The notes under the pieces were generated by a model. It did no database searches. It was not told where the DNA came from and saw only the letters and a program-made list of their open reading frames with translations. A stretch of DNA of 64,000 bases, taken from positions 62,001 to 126,000 of the forward strand of contig NZ_FQXS01000006.1 in assembly GCF_900130015.1 (NCBI RefSeq). Direction: 5' to 3'. Of this stretch, positions 26,271-34,894 are shown piece after piece. This DNA is from Desulfofustis glycolicus DSM 9705. GTDB taxonomy: Bacteria > Desulfobacterota > Desulfobulbia > Desulfobulbales > Desulfocapsaceae. Both the position numbers and the translations under genes were made by a program. Every line of letters begins with the position of its first letter. The stretch's first letter is position 1.

Positions 26271-27563
26271 ATGGAAACCAGGCAATCGAAGGCGATGTTC
26301 GCCGAGGCGGAAAAGGTTATTCCAGGAGGCGTAAACAGCCCGGTGCGGGCCTGTCGATCGGTCGGCTGTACACCGCTCTTTATCGAGCGGGCGGACGGTG
26401 CCAGCCTGTATGACGTGGATGGCAACCGGTATCTGGATTTCGTTTGTTCCTGGGGGCCGATGATCCTTGGCCATGCCCATCCGGAGGTCGTTGCCGCAAT
26501 CGGCGCCGCCGCTGCTGCCGGTACCAGTTTTGGGGCTCCGACACCGGCAGAGATCACGCTGGCCGAAATGGTGGTCGAAGCGGTGCCTTCCGTGGAAAAA
26601 GTGCGGTTTGTCAATTCCGGAACCGAAGCGACGATGAGCGCTGCGCGCCTGGCCCGCGGGTATACCGGTCGTTCGATGGTGGTCAAGTTCGACGGGTGTT
26701 ACCACGGGCATGCCGACTCGTTTTTGGTCAAGGCCGGTTCCGGTCTGTTGACGCTTGGGATCCCTGGTTCACCGGGAGTGCCGGAGGATATTGTCAAAAA
26801 CACGCTGTCGATTCCCTATAATGATATCGACTCGCTGGAGAAAACGCTGACCGATGAGCGTCTCGATATCGCCTGCGTGATCGTTGAGCCGGTGGCCGGC
26901 AATATGGGATGTGTCTTGCCGGACCCCGCGTTTCTGCAGCGGCTCAGGACATTGTCGACAGAGCGGGGCATCGTGCTGATTTTCGATGAGGTGATCACCG
27001 GTTTCCGCCTGGCTTACGGCGGTGCCCAGCACCACTTCGGCATTACACCGGACCTGACCTGTCTTGGCAAGATTATCGGCGGAGGCCTGCCCGTCGGGGC
27101 CTACGGCGGTCGGGCCGAGATTATGGACCAGATCGCCCCGGATGGCCCGGTTTATCAGGCAGGGACTCTATCCGGCAACCCGCTGGCCATGGCGGCCGGC
27201 ATTGCCACCTTGAAGCAATTGCAGCGTCCCGGGTTTTACGAAGAACTCAATGACAAGGCGGCGACCTGTGCCCAGCGTCTCCGGGAGATTGCTGCCGCCG
27301 GCGACATACCGGTCCAGATCAACAGCATCGGATCACTGATGACCATGTTTTTCAGCACCGACCCGGTAACCGATTTCGCATCGGCAATGAAGGCCGACAC
27401 GACACGCTACGCCGAGCATTATTGCAATATGCTCGGCCAGGGCATCTATCTAGCGCCCTCTCAGTTTGAGGTTGCCTTCATCTCCGCGGCGCATAGCGCA
27501 AATGACCTGGAAAAACTGCAAAAAATGACTGAATGGTCATTCAAAAAAATGGCAGATAGGTAA
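26271..27563 (+). CDS. hemL: Glutamate-1-semialdehyde 2,1-aminomutase
   Basis: A 430-residue PLP enzyme that makes 5-aminolevulinate in the C5 tetrapyrrole pathway, feeding siroheme for DsrAB and heme for cytochromes. The N-terminal [12 protein letters not shown], the class-III aminotransferase segment [16 protein letters not shown] and [16 protein letters not shown] with the PLP lysine are all present. The start is decided by the ribosome binding site: TGGAGG at about 26259-26264 fits ATG 26271, and is inside the frame if the earlier ATG 26256 is used. Length is normal. Confidence 0.96.
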   Translation: METRQSKAMFAEAEKVIPGGVNSPVRACRSVGCTPLFIERADGASLYDVDGNRYLDFVCSWGPMILGHAHPEVVAAIGAAAAAGTSFGAPTPAEITLAEMVVEAVPSVEKVRFVNSGTEATMSAARLARGYTGRSMVVKFDGCYHGHADSFLVKAGSGLLTLGIPGSPGVPEDIVKNTLSIPYNDIDSLEKTLTDERLDIACVIVEPVAGNMGCVLPDPAFLQRLRTLSTERGIVLIFDEVITGFRLAYGGAQHHFGITPDLTCLGKIIGGGLPVGAYGGRAEIMDQIAPDGPVYQAGTLSGNPLAMAAGIATLKQLQRPGFYEELNDKAATCAQRLREIAAAGDIPVQINSIGSLMTMFFSTDPVTDFASAMKADTTRYAEHYCNMLGQGIYLAPSQFEVAFISAAHSANDLEKLQKMTEWSFKKMADR

Positions 27564-27571
27564 AAAATCCG

Positions 27572-27600
27572 TTGACTTTGCGGGGGATGCGTGCTACCAA
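27572..27600 (+). promoter_or_regulatory. Possible promoter of the ATP synthase Fo operon
   Basis: TTGACT (27572-27577) and TACCAA (27595-27600), 17 bp apart, lie between the hemL stop and the AtpZ-like gene. The -10 box is poor, so this is tentative; read-through from hemL is also possible. Confidence 0.3.
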
Positions 27601-27651
27601 ACCGAGTTAAATTGGAAGTGGAATCGGCAGTGACAAGGCGTGGTGGCTGAA

Positions 27652-27906
27652 ATGTCCGATGTCAAGAAAGAACTGATGTTTCTTCTCGGTCATTACGGGC
27701 ATATCGGGATCACCTTCGTGGCATCGATCTTTATCGGGATGGGTGCCGGGATCCTGCTCGATCAAAAAGTGTTTGACGGTCGTACCGCTCCCTGGTTTAC
27801 CTTTTTCGGGTTGGCTTTCGGGATCGCCGCCGGCTTTAAAAGTCTGTTCGATATTCTCTGGCGTAGCAGCAAAAACATGGAGAAGAAGACAGACGAGGAA
27901 CAATAG
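27652..27906 (+). CDS. AtpZ/AtpI-family small membrane protein of the ATP synthase operon
   Basis: An 84-residue protein with two predicted transmembrane helices (about 14-33 and 45-64) separated by a short loop (DQKVFDGRTAPW), followed by a charged tail. Size, topology and position at the head of the Fo genes match the AtpZ-like family, thought to help assembly or Mg2+ uptake for the ATP synthase. ATG 27652 lacks a clear ribosome binding site; GTG codons at 27640 and 27643 are alternatives. The next gene starts 4 bp after its stop. Confidence 0.75.
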   Translation: MSDVKKELMFLLGHYGHIGITFVASIFIGMGAGILLDQKVFDGRTAPWFTFFGLAFGIAAGFKSLFDILWRSSKNMEKKTDEEQ

Positions 27907-27910
27907 TACG

Positions 27911-28321
27911 GTGGTGGACACATTATCCCTCAGCAGGATGCTGGCCATGAGCTGGGTATACCTGGGACTGCTCGTGCTCGGGTCATGGTTCATCGTATCC
28001 TGGGCCTTTGCCTGGGGGGTGCTGGCCGGCGGTATCGTGTCGGTAATCAGTTTCTGGGTGTCATACCGGGACGTAACCGCATTTATCGATACAATGGCCG
28101 GGCAGTCGACGGTCGAAAAAAAGGGCGGTGCTCCCGGGAAAACGAAGCTGCTTATTAAATTCTGGCTTCGAATTGCGGTGATCGGCGTCGTCTTATTGCT
28201 GTTGATCAGGTTCGGCGACATCAACGTCTTCGGCTTGATCCTTGGTCTGACAACGGTGGTATTTACAATCACAATGAGCGGTTTCGGCGTGATTTGGCGG
28301 TATTACTTCAGCAGGAGGTAA
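27911..28321 (+). CDS. atpI: ATP synthase subunit I (AtpI-like)
   Basis: A 136-residue protein with four predicted transmembrane segments in two pairs, matching the ATP synthase I chain family that promotes c-ring assembly. The start is most likely GTG 27911 (or the adjacent GTG 27914), with GAGGAA about 12 bp upstream in the preceding gene. The first ATG (27938) would cut into the leading hydrophobic region's flank. It sits between the AtpZ-like gene and atpB, the usual place. Confidence 0.75.
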   Translation: MVDTLSLSRMLAMSWVYLGLLVLGSWFIVSWAFAWGVLAGGIVSVISFWVSYRDVTAFIDTMAGQSTVEKKGGAPGKTKLLIKFWLRIAVIGVVLLLLIRFGDINVFGLILGLTTVVFTITMSGFGVIWRYYFSRR

Positions 28322-28330
28322 AAGGGGATT

Positions 28331-29053
28331 ATGGAACATCCGATATTGTTCATTTCGATCATCCTGGAGAAACTGGGGTTGCCGGTACCCCACGGGCCGG
28401 TCGGACACGGTATTCTCGAGCAATTGTGCGCACCGTACATGACCTATACCTGGCTGGTCATGGCCTTCTTGTTTATCGTTGCCAAACTGACGCTGAGCAA
28501 CCTGGAGATGGTACCCGGCAAAGGCCAGAATTTCTGGGAGATCGTTATCGGCGGCATGGATGACTTTTTTGCCGACAATATGGGCCGGCGCCTTACCGAT
28601 CAATTCTTTCCGATGCTCGCCACCTTTGGACTCTATATCGCGGTGGCCAACCTGATCGGTCTCATCCCCGGCTTCATGTCGCCAACGGCGAGCATCAACA
28701 CGACGCTGGCGCTGACGATTATTGTCTGGGTCTCTCATCATTTTATCGGTTTTCGCGAGCACGGCTTGCATTACTACAAACATTTCATGGGACCGATGTG
28801 GTGGTTGGTGCCGCTGATGCTGCCGATCGAGCTGATCAGTAACCTGGCCCGCCTGCTGTCGCTGTCCATTCGTCTGTTCGGCAACATCATGGCCAAAGAA
28901 ACCTTGCTTGGCATCCTGTTCATGCTGGCCGGCGCTTTTTTCGCGCCGCTGCCGATCATGGTGCTCGGTGTCCTCGTCTCGCTGGTTCAGGCCATGGTGT
29001 TTGTCCTGCTGGCAGTCGTCTACTTTTCGCAGGCCCAGGAGCATGCCCATTGA
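28331..29053 (+). CDS. atpB: ATP synthase Fo subunit a
   Basis: A 240-residue multi-pass membrane protein forming the ion half-channels against the c-ring. The key helix carries SLSIRLFGNIMAKE, with the essential arginine. The ending VFVLLAVVYFSQAQEHAH is typical. It starts at ATG 28331, 9 bp after atpI, with AGGAGGTAAAAGG upstream. Together with atpE it forms the membrane half of an enzyme whose F1 and stator genes lie about 23 kb away. Confidence 0.96.
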   Translation: MEHPILFISIILEKLGLPVPHGPVGHGILEQLCAPYMTYTWLVMAFLFIVAKLTLSNLEMVPGKGQNFWEIVIGGMDDFFADNMGRRLTDQFFPMLATFGLYIAVANLIGLIPGFMSPTASINTTLALTIIVWVSHHFIGFREHGLHYYKHFMGPMWWLVPLMLPIELISNLARLLSLSIRLFGNIMAKETLLGILFMLAGAFFAPLPIMVLGVLVSLVQAMVFVLLAVVYFSQAQEHAH

Positions 29054-29131
29054 TCGGTGACACCGTGTCGCCGTCATCATAGGAAATGAAGGAAGAAGGC
29101 CAATTACTCAACTTGTACAAGGAGAAAGAAA

Positions 29132-29380
29132 ATGGAAGGTAATCTGCAACTCGCGCTGATCTGTATTGGCGCCGCGCTCTCCATCGGCCTTGCCGGTCTG
29201 GGCGCAGGTATCGGTATCGGCCTCGTCGGCCAGGGCGCCACCATGGGTCTGGCCCGCAATCCGGAAGTACAGCCGAAATTGATGGTCTTCATGATTCTCG
29301 GCATGGCTCTGGCCGAATCGATCGCCATTTACGGTCTGGTTATCTCGCTCATCCTGATGTACGCCAACCCGTTGATGTAG
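29132..29380 (+). CDS. atpE: ATP synthase Fo subunit c
   Basis: An 82-residue hairpin proteolipid of the rotor ring. Helix 1 is Gly-rich ([17 protein letters not shown]), the loop is ARNPE and helix 2 carries the ion-binding glutamate in ALAESIAIY (Glu62, followed by Ser63). The glutamine that marks Na+-binding c subunits is Ile29 here, so H+ coupling is more likely. An ACAAGGAGAAAG ribosome binding site precedes ATG 29132, suited to high expression of a multi-copy subunit. A strong hairpin follows. Confidence 0.96.
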   Translation: MEGNLQLALICIGAALSIGLAGLGAGIGIGLVGQGATMGLARNPEVQPKLMVFMILGMALAESIAIYGLVISLILMYANPLM

Positions 29381-29412
29381 CACCGGATCGAGCAAGAGAA
29401 CCCGCTATGGGT

Positions 29413-29455
29413 GCAAGAAGGCCGCAGACGAGTTCTGCGGCCTTCTTGCGTTTGT
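29413..29455 (+). terminator. Terminator hairpin after atpE
   Basis: A perfect 16-bp stem (29413-29428 with 29434-29449) with a 5-nt loop, followed by GTTTG. The T-run is short, but the stem is very stable and it lies 33 bp after the atpE stop, so termination of the Fo operon here is likely. Confidence 0.65.
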
Positions 29456-29492
29456 ACCATGGCGCCGGCAACTATTCCGCGTCCCTGTGTCG

Positions 29493-30227
29493 ATGACTGA
29501 CAACGATCACGATATTATCATTCGGCCCCGCCGAGGTCGTAAAGAAAAAGCACTGCCGGAACGGGCGCTGCTGGTGGTCAACCACGCCGAAGCAGGGCTG
29601 GCGATGACCGTCGCTCGCCGGATTGGGGCTGCCCACCGTCATCTTGCCCACGCCGACCTGATGGTTGATCGACACGATCGCTTCTGTCTGGCCGGCCCCG
29701 CGCTTGGGGCCCCGGCCGCCGTGCTCCTGATGGAGAAGCTGGTGGCGCTTGGCGTCAGGCGCCTGGTCCTGCTCAGTTGTTGCGGCAGCCTCGATCCCTC
29801 GCTGCGTATCGGCGATATCCTCCTTGCCGAACGGGCGGTGGTCGGTGACGGGGTTTCCCGCTGGTATGGTACTGCCGATCAGATTTCTGCCAATCCGGAG
29901 ACGCTTGCCGCCAGTGAGCAGACCCTGTCGGTGCACGGTATGTTCTCGCGACGGGGCGTTCTCTGGTCGACGGATGCCCCCTACCGGGAGCGCCGGTCCG
30001 AGTTGATGCTGCTCCGCGAGCAATTCGGTGTCGCCGGGGTCGATATGGAATGCTCGGCACTCTATACCCTGGCTGCCTATCGCAGTGTTGCTCTGGCCGC
30101 TCTTTTTATCGTTTCCGATGAGCTTTGGACCGCACGCTGGCGGCCCGGATTCGGCACCGACGCGTTTCGGCGGCAGAGCCGACTCGTTCTGGATACGCTC
30201 CTCGGCGATGGACTGGCGGCGGTGTGA
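29493..30227 (+). CDS. Nucleoside phosphorylase-family protein
   Basis: A 244-residue protein of the PNP/UDP phosphorylase superfamily. The glycine-rich LLSCCGSLDPSLRIGDILLAE replaces the usual GT.G-l...i..GD phosphate/sugar-binding strand, and VDMECSALYTLAAYRS carries the family's conserved D-M-E substrate-binding glutamate. The C-terminal catalytic Asp position reads IVSDELW. Whether the substrate is a purine nucleoside, uridine or a futalosine-type compound cannot be settled. ATG 29493 is chosen over the in-frame GTG 29487. It is followed after 14 bp by rimO. Confidence 0.75.
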   Translation: MTDNDHDIIIRPRRGRKEKALPERALLVVNHAEAGLAMTVARRIGAAHRHLAHADLMVDRHDRFCLAGPALGAPAAVLLMEKLVALGVRRLVLLSCCGSLDPSLRIGDILLAERAVVGDGVSRWYGTADQISANPETLAASEQTLSVHGMFSRRGVLWSTDAPYRERRSELMLLREQFGVAGVDMECSALYTLAAYRSVALAALFIVSDELWTARWRPGFGTDAFRRQSRLVLDTLLGDGLAAV

Positions 30228-30241
30228 CGAAGGATCAAGCA

Positions 30242-31588
30242 ATGAAAACCTTTCATCTCGTCAGTCTCGGCTGTCCGAAAAATCTTGTCGATTCTGAACT
30301 GGTCTATGGCCTGCTGCTGGCGCAGGGCTGGCAGGGATGCGATCTGCCCGATGAGGCGGCGGTCTTGATCATCAACACCTGCGGTTTTATTCAGTCCGCC
30401 GTCGAAGAAAGTATTGACGAGATCCTCAGGCTGGCTTCCTGGAAACAGGACGATCCAGGCAAAAAGCTCGTCGTTATCGGTTGTCTGGTTCAACGCTATC
30501 GCCGGCGCCTGGTGGAAGAGTTGCCTGAAGTTGACTTGTTCGTCGGTACCGAAGGCATCACCAGCCTGCCTGAACTGCTGGCCGGTCTCGGCCGGAGCGA
30601 TATGGCGGAGAGGAAGATGGTGCTGCCTGATCGTTTTCTGATGACAGCGGCGCTGCCCCGGCGACTCTCCACCCCGTTTTTTCGGGCCTGGATGAAGATT
30701 ACAGAGGGGTGCGACAACCATTGTTCCTATTGCCTCATCCCTTCCATTCGCGGCCCGTTGCGCAGCCGGGAAATTGAGGATCTGGTGATCGAGGCCGATC
30801 GTCTCGAACAGGGCGGTGTTCGGGAAATCACCTTGGTAGCGCAGGATCTGACGGCCTATGGCGAGGATCGCGGTGGCCGCGGGCAGCTCGTTTCCTTGCT
30901 GAAGGCGTTGCTCTCCGGAACCTCGATCCCCTGGCTTCGCCTGATGTATCTCTATCCGTCCGGAATTACCGATGAGCTGTTACACCTGGCGAGGGCGGAA
31001 CCGCGGATTGTCCCGTATTTCGATATCCCGCTGCAGCATGTCAGTGACCGGGTCCTGCGGGCGATGAATCGGCGGTATGCGCGAGCCGACATCGAGCAGC
31101 TGCTGGGACGTATCCGCACTATCGTGCCGGGAGCGGCACTGCGTACAACGTTTCTTGTCGGTTTCCCCGGTGAAACGGAGGCTGACGTTGAGCAACTGCT
31201 CGAATTTCTGCCGATTGCCCGGTTCGATCATCTCGGCGTATTCCCTTATGCCAACGAGGAGGGATGTGCTGCTGAACAGATGGCAGATCATGTGGCCGAG
31301 GCGGAGAAGCAGCATCGTCTCGACGCCGTGCTGACCGCCCAGGCGGATATTTCGGCGAATACTCAACAGCGCTTTGTCGGGAGGGTAGAGCGGGTGCTGG
31401 TAGAGGGCGTCAGTCGGGAATCGGAGTTGCTGCTCGAGGGCAGGACCCGTTATCAGGCGCCCGATATTGATGGTTGTGTCCTGATCAATGAGGGAGAGAC
31501 GAGCCCCGGTGAATTCGTCGATGTCGAAATCACCGAGGCTCACGTCTATGATCTGGTCGGCAGGATCGTGACCAGCGGCGAGGATTGA
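30242..31588 (+). CDS. rimO: Ribosomal protein S12 methylthiotransferase RimO
   Basis: A 448-residue radical-SAM enzyme that adds a methylthio group to the conserved Asp of ribosomal protein S12. The N-terminal UPF0004 domain supplies three cluster cysteines (LGCPKNLVDSE, NTCGF, IGCLVQRY), the radical-SAM motif is CDNHCSYC, and a TRAM domain closes the protein. SLGCPKNLVDSE separates RimO from MiaB. ATG 30242 follows GAAGGATC with good spacing. It is convergent with the HU/IHF gene. Confidence 0.95.
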   Translation: MKTFHLVSLGCPKNLVDSELVYGLLLAQGWQGCDLPDEAAVLIINTCGFIQSAVEESIDEILRLASWKQDDPGKKLVVIGCLVQRYRRRLVEELPEVDLFVGTEGITSLPELLAGLGRSDMAERKMVLPDRFLMTAALPRRLSTPFFRAWMKITEGCDNHCSYCLIPSIRGPLRSREIEDLVIEADRLEQGGVREITLVAQDLTAYGEDRGGRGQLVSLLKALLSGTSIPWLRLMYLYPSGITDELLHLARAEPRIVPYFDIPLQHVSDRVLRAMNRRYARADIEQLLGRIRTIVPGAALRTTFLVGFPGETEADVEQLLEFLPIARFDHLGVFPYANEEGCAAEQMADHVAEAEKQHRLDAVLTAQADISANTQQRFVGRVERVLVEGVSRESELLLEGRTRYQAPDIDGCVLINEGETSPGEFVDVEITEAHVYDLVGRIVTSGED

Positions 31589-31608
31589 ATAAGCGGCGTT
31601 GCCAGCAG

Positions 31609-31890
31609 CTAACGCCCGGTATTCACTTGTTCGCGCAGGTCTTTGCCAACTTTGAAGAAAGGCAGCTTTTTCGGGCTGACCTTGATCTTCTTGCCGGTCT
31701 TCGGATTTCTGCCCTCGTAAGAGCCGTAGTGTTTGATCACGAAGCTGCCGAATCCGCGGATTTCAATACTCTCGCCTCGGGCGAGGGCTTCCGTCATCGT
31801 GTCGATAACGGTGTTGGTGATGGCAGCTGCCTCGCGATGCGGAAGGCCGATATCCTGCGCCAAGGCTTCTATCAATTCTGATTTGTTCAT
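31609..31890 (-). CDS. HU/IHF-family DNA-binding protein
   Basis: A 93-residue nucleoid protein. The N-terminal helices (MNKSELIEALAQDIGL) are followed by the beta-arm GSFVIKHYGSYEGRNPKTGK, whose Arg-Asn-Pro tip intercalates in the DNA minor groove in HU and IHF. The EIRGFGSF signature is intact. The arm and C-terminus lean toward an IHF-like subunit, but HU cannot be excluded. A CAGGAGTAGAGC leader precedes ATG 31890, and upstream lies a ten-G run. Confidence 0.9.
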   Translation of the reverse strand: MNKSELIEALAQDIGLPHREAAAITNTVIDTMTEALARGESIEIRGFGSFVIKHYGSYEGRNPKTGKKIKVSPKKLPFFKVGKDLREQVNTGR

Positions 31891-31952
31891 GCTCTACTCC
31901 TGTTTGCGTTAGCAAATAGTTCACGTGCCCAGAGGATCCTTCTGAACACCGC

Positions 31953-31962
31953 CCCCCCCCCG
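31953..31962 (-). repeat. Ten-base homopolymer (G10 on the minus strand) in the HU/IHF leader
   Basis: Ten consecutive C residues on the plus strand, about 63-72 bp upstream of the HU/IHF start. On the minus strand the sequence reads TTAACA...TATTTA further upstream (a weak promoter-like pair), which would put the G-run in the untranslated leader. Such tracts are prone to slipped-strand length change. The remainder of 31891-32134 is AT-rich with no gene. Confidence 0.7.
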
Positions 31963-32020
31963 AACAGTCGATCCTTAAATAAAGAATAAATTCAGGTTGT
32001 TAACAGTGCAACCGTGAATG

Positions 32021-32078
32021 ACTGTTTTTACAACAAGAACAAACAGTTACATGACCATATATCAGCAGGTCGTGCTGA
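32021..32078. other. Two small inverted repeats upstream of HU/IHF and downstream of rluB-like
   Basis: ACTGTTT (32021-32027) pairs with AAACAGT (32041-32047), and TCAGCA (32062-32067) with TGCTGA (32073-32078). Neither has a T-tract in a suitable position. They could be operators or part of the 3' end of the rluB-like transcript. Confidence 0.25.
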
Positions 32079-32134
32079 CGGATGTATAACTCTTTAGATT
32101 TAATCAGCTAAATTTGCCTTTGTAAAGGGGAAAG

Positions 32135-32860
32135 CTATAAAAATATTTTTTTCAGATCGTTTTCATCGAGCATTCGATACCTGCCGGCAGGCAGCGAGCC
32201 GAGTTGCAGTTTCCCATAAGCAATTCTTTTCAGATGAAGTACCGGGTGCCCGATGGCACCAAACATTTTACGAACCTGGCGTTTTCTTCCCTCATGGATG
32301 GTTATCCGTATTCTGGTGGAGTGCTGATATCGTTTGACCAGTTTGATGACCGCCGGCCAGGTGCGCTGTCCTTCGATCAAAATTCCCCGTTCCAGTTCGG
32401 CCAGGCTCTGACTGGCGGGATGTCCCTGGACGAGAGCTTCGTAGGTCTTGGTGGTCTGATGGCTCGGATGGAGGACCCGGTGAGCGAGCTGACCGTCGTT
32501 GGTCAGCAGCAGGGCTCCTTCGGTATCGAGATCGAGGCGGCCGACCGGGAAAACGCGGGTAGTCACGTCTTTGAGCAACGAGGTGACGATGGGCCGGCCC
32601 TGCGGGTCGGCCATTGTCGTTACATAACCGGCCGGCTTGTTGAGTAGGATATAGACGAGCCCGGTGTCACCGGCGGTAACGAGTTGTCCGCGACAGTGAA
32701 CGCGTTGCCGCCCGGGATCGATCTTGCAGCCCATTTCGGTTACGACTCGGCCGTCAACGCTGACCTGGCCGTCCCTGATCAACTCCTCGGCCGCCCGTCG
32801 CGAGGCTACGCCGCACTGGGCCAGGTACTTGTGCAGCCGAACAGCCGTGGTCAGCGCCAT
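32135..32860 (-). CDS. 23S rRNA pseudouridine synthase, RsuA/RluB family
   Basis: A 241-residue enzyme that isomerises specific uridines of rRNA. An N-terminal S4 RNA-binding domain (RLHKYLAQCGVASRRAAEELIR) precedes the catalytic domain with FPVGRLDLDTEGALLLTNDG (catalytic Asp) and EGRKRQVRKMFGAIGH. RluB (23S, U2605) is the best guess by length and motif; RluE or RsuA are alternatives. Its ATG at 32860 lies within the last codons of ubiD (10-bp overlap, other frame), implying translational coupling. Confidence 0.9.
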   Translation of the reverse strand: MALTTAVRLHKYLAQCGVASRRAAEELIRDGQVSVDGRVVTEMGCKIDPGRQRVHCRGQLVTAGDTGLVYILLNKPAGYVTTMADPQGRPIVTSLLKDVTTRVFPVGRLDLDTEGALLLTNDGQLAHRVLHPSHQTTKTYEALVQGHPASQSLAELERGILIEGQRTWPAVIKLVKRYQHSTRIRITIHEGRKRQVRKMFGAIGHPVLHLKRIAYGKLQLGSLPAGRYRMLDENDLKKIFL

Positions 32861-34629
32861 GGCCGGGGAATAATACGCTCGAATTTTTCGTCGACGAGTC
32901 GTCTGGTCGGCTCGTCGGTCTCCAGGATGTCGGTATACCAGGGTTTCATCCGGCAATCGAAGACTACCGGCGGTTCCAGACCGACATGGAAACGTCTGAC
33001 CGAGCTTGTGGCCCCGTGGATGTCAGCGGCAGGCTCGAAACGGGTAAAGATGGTCCAGAGGAACTCCTGCAGTGAGACCGTGGCGGCAGCACTATCGTCA
33101 ACGAGCATGACAACCGGCCAGTCCTTGAGAGCGGGATGCAGGGCCAGCCGGTCGGCCAGGTCCGTCTCGCTTTGATAGGCGGCTCCTTGAACGACGAGGG
33201 TGCCCGGCAGGAAAGTGATCGGCTTGTCGCAGCCGGCCGGCAGGGTACCGGTGAATTCGAGCGGCAGATCCCGAATCGCCTCTCGGCCCAGTCCCATCAG
33301 CATCGCTTTCGAGCCCTTGTTGACCGATGGGCCGGTATAATCGAGCGTATCCTGAGAGACATTGGCGAAGACAAAGAGATCGGTCAACCAGTTGACCCGC
33401 TCCAGGACATGACGCCAGAGGGCCGGGAAATCGGTTATATCGACACTGCCGTCGGTGATGATCAGAAACTTGCTCAAAGAGAGCTGACCTTCCCCGAGAA
33501 TTCTCAGGCCGCAGGCAAACGCCTCGCGCGGGTAACGGTCGGCGACGCGGGCGGCTGCCAGACAGTGAAAACCCGTCTCTCCAAAGGTCTTCAAGGCCTT
33601 GACCCCTTTCATGACCAGGGGGAACAACGGCGAGAGCAGATCCTGGAGATAGTCGCCGAGGAAAAAATCTTCCTGGCGGGGGCGGCCGACCACGGTGGCC
33701 GGGTAGATCGCGCCGCTGCGGTGATAGAGGTGGGAGACCTGAAATACCGGATAATCGTGGGCCAGCGAGTTATAGCCGTAATGATCGCCGAACGGTCCTT
33801 CCGGCTGGCGGACATGCGGCGGCACACTCCCCTTGATAGCGAATTCGGCGCCGGCCACAAGGCAATGACCACCTCGCGGGTCGTTAACCATCGGCAGGCG
33901 GGAACCGAGCAGCAGTGAGGTGAGCATCAACTCCGGGATATCTTCGGGAAGCGGCGCGATGGCCGCGAGCATTAGGGCCGGCGGGCCGCCGATGAAAAGG
34001 GTCAGCGGCAACGACTCGTTTTTCTGCTCCGCCGCAAAATAATGGTAGCCGCCGCCTTTGTGAATCTGCCAGTGGATGCCGGTGGTGGTGTCGCTGTGGC
34101 GTTGAATGCGGTACATCCCCAGGTTGTGCCCATGGCCGTCCGGGTGCTCGGTGTAGACCAGGGGCAGAGTGACAAAGGGACCGCCGTCGCTGTGCCAGGA
34201 GGTGAGCATCGGCAGGGTGCTCAAACGCGGCGGCTGTTGGCAGTGATCGAGAATCGGTGCGGAACGCACGGTTTTCAAGCCGATTCGGGCGGCATCGAGC
34301 AACAGTTGCCGGTTTTCCCAGAGTGTCGCTGCCCTTGGCGGCATCGCGGTTTCAGCCAACCTGACAAGATCGCGAACGAAGTGCAGGGGCTTACTGCCGA
34401 AGGCGAGGTCAAGACGCTTGGCGGTACCGAACAGGTTGGTTACCACCGGAAACGACGAGCCTTTGACCCGGTTGAAGAGCAGGGCCGGTCCGTGTTGGGC
34501 GATGACTCGGCGATGGATTTCGGCGATTTCCAGGTAGGGATCGACTTCTTCGTCGATCCTCAGCAATTCGCCTTCGGCATCGAGCAGGTCCAGGTAATTG
34601 CGCAGGTCGTCGAGTCGTTGTTTAGTCAT
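32851..34629 (-). CDS. ubiD: UbiD-family prenylated-FMN decarboxylase (probably menaquinone biosynthesis)
   Basis: A 592-residue UbiD-type decarboxylase. Typical segments are LRNYLDLLDAEGELLRI at the N-terminus, PALLFNRVKGSSFPVVTNLFG, and the prFMN/catalytic region MYRIQRHSDTTTGIHWQIHKGGG, EFAIKGSVPPHVRQPEGPFGDH (split here for length: GSVPPHVRQ then PEGPFGDHYGY with the catalytic Glu). In anaerobes making menaquinone this family decarboxylates the aromatic intermediate. The matching prenyltransferase and UbiX are not in the window. ATG 34629 overlaps the upstream small gene by 8 bp, and its 3' end overlaps the rluB-like gene. Confidence 0.9.
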   Translation of the reverse strand: MTKQRLDDLRNYLDLLDAEGELLRIDEEVDPYLEIAEIHRRVIAQHGPALLFNRVKGSSFPVVTNLFGTAKRLDLAFGSKPLHFVRDLVRLAETAMPPRAATLWENRQLLLDAARIGLKTVRSAPILDHCQQPPRLSTLPMLTSWHSDGGPFVTLPLVYTEHPDGHGHNLGMYRIQRHSDTTTGIHWQIHKGGGYHYFAAEQKNESLPLTLFIGGPPALMLAAIAPLPEDIPELMLTSLLLGSRLPMVNDPRGGHCLVAGAEFAIKGSVPPHVRQPEGPFGDHYGYNSLAHDYPVFQVSHLYHRSGAIYPATVVGRPRQEDFFLGDYLQDLLSPLFPLVMKGVKALKTFGETGFHCLAAARVADRYPREAFACGLRILGEGQLSLSKFLIITDGSVDITDFPALWRHVLERVNWLTDLFVFANVSQDTLDYTGPSVNKGSKAMLMGLGREAIRDLPLEFTGTLPAGCDKPITFLPGTLVVQGAAYQSETDLADRLALHPALKDWPVVMLVDDSAAATVSLQEFLWTIFTRFEPAADIHGATSSVRRFHVGLEPPVVFDCRMKPWYTDILETDEPTRRLVDEKFERIIPRPWR

Positions 34630-34888
34630 GATTGTCGGTTGGTTCGGGGTGAGCGTGCTCTTCTTGCAGAAAGAGGCGGTGGTATTCCTGTTTTGACAGA
34701 TGGCGACGAAGCAGAGCGGTACAGAAATCCACCAGCTGCTCGATTTCCGCGCTGTCCATCCGTTCTGCCAGGGTCGAAGCAAGGGGTTCCCGGCCAAGCA
34801 ATCGCAGATAGGCTGCACATGAACTGCGATCAAGCTCGGTGCTCAGGCCAAAGCAGATGGCGGCAGGATCGGGAGAAGGTCTGGTCAT
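34622..34888 (-). CDS. Small protein of unknown function in the yjbQ-ubiD operon
   Basis: An 88-residue protein I do not recognise. It is mostly helical in appearance, with a hydrophobic middle (AAYLRLLGREPLASTLAERM) and a charged His-rich tail (EEHAHPEPTDNHD). There is one transmembrane-free globular core and two cysteines (12 and 24). It starts 6 bp after the yjbQ-like stop and overlaps the ubiD start by 8 bp, so it is probably translated as part of the operon. No ribosome binding site stronger than AGGGATC precedes it. Confidence 0.6.
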   Translation of the reverse strand: MTRPSPDPAAICFGLSTELDRSSCAAYLRLLGREPLASTLAERMDSAEIEQLVDFCTALLRRHLSKQEYHRLFLQEEHAHPEPTDNHD

Positions 34889-34894
34889 GAGGGA

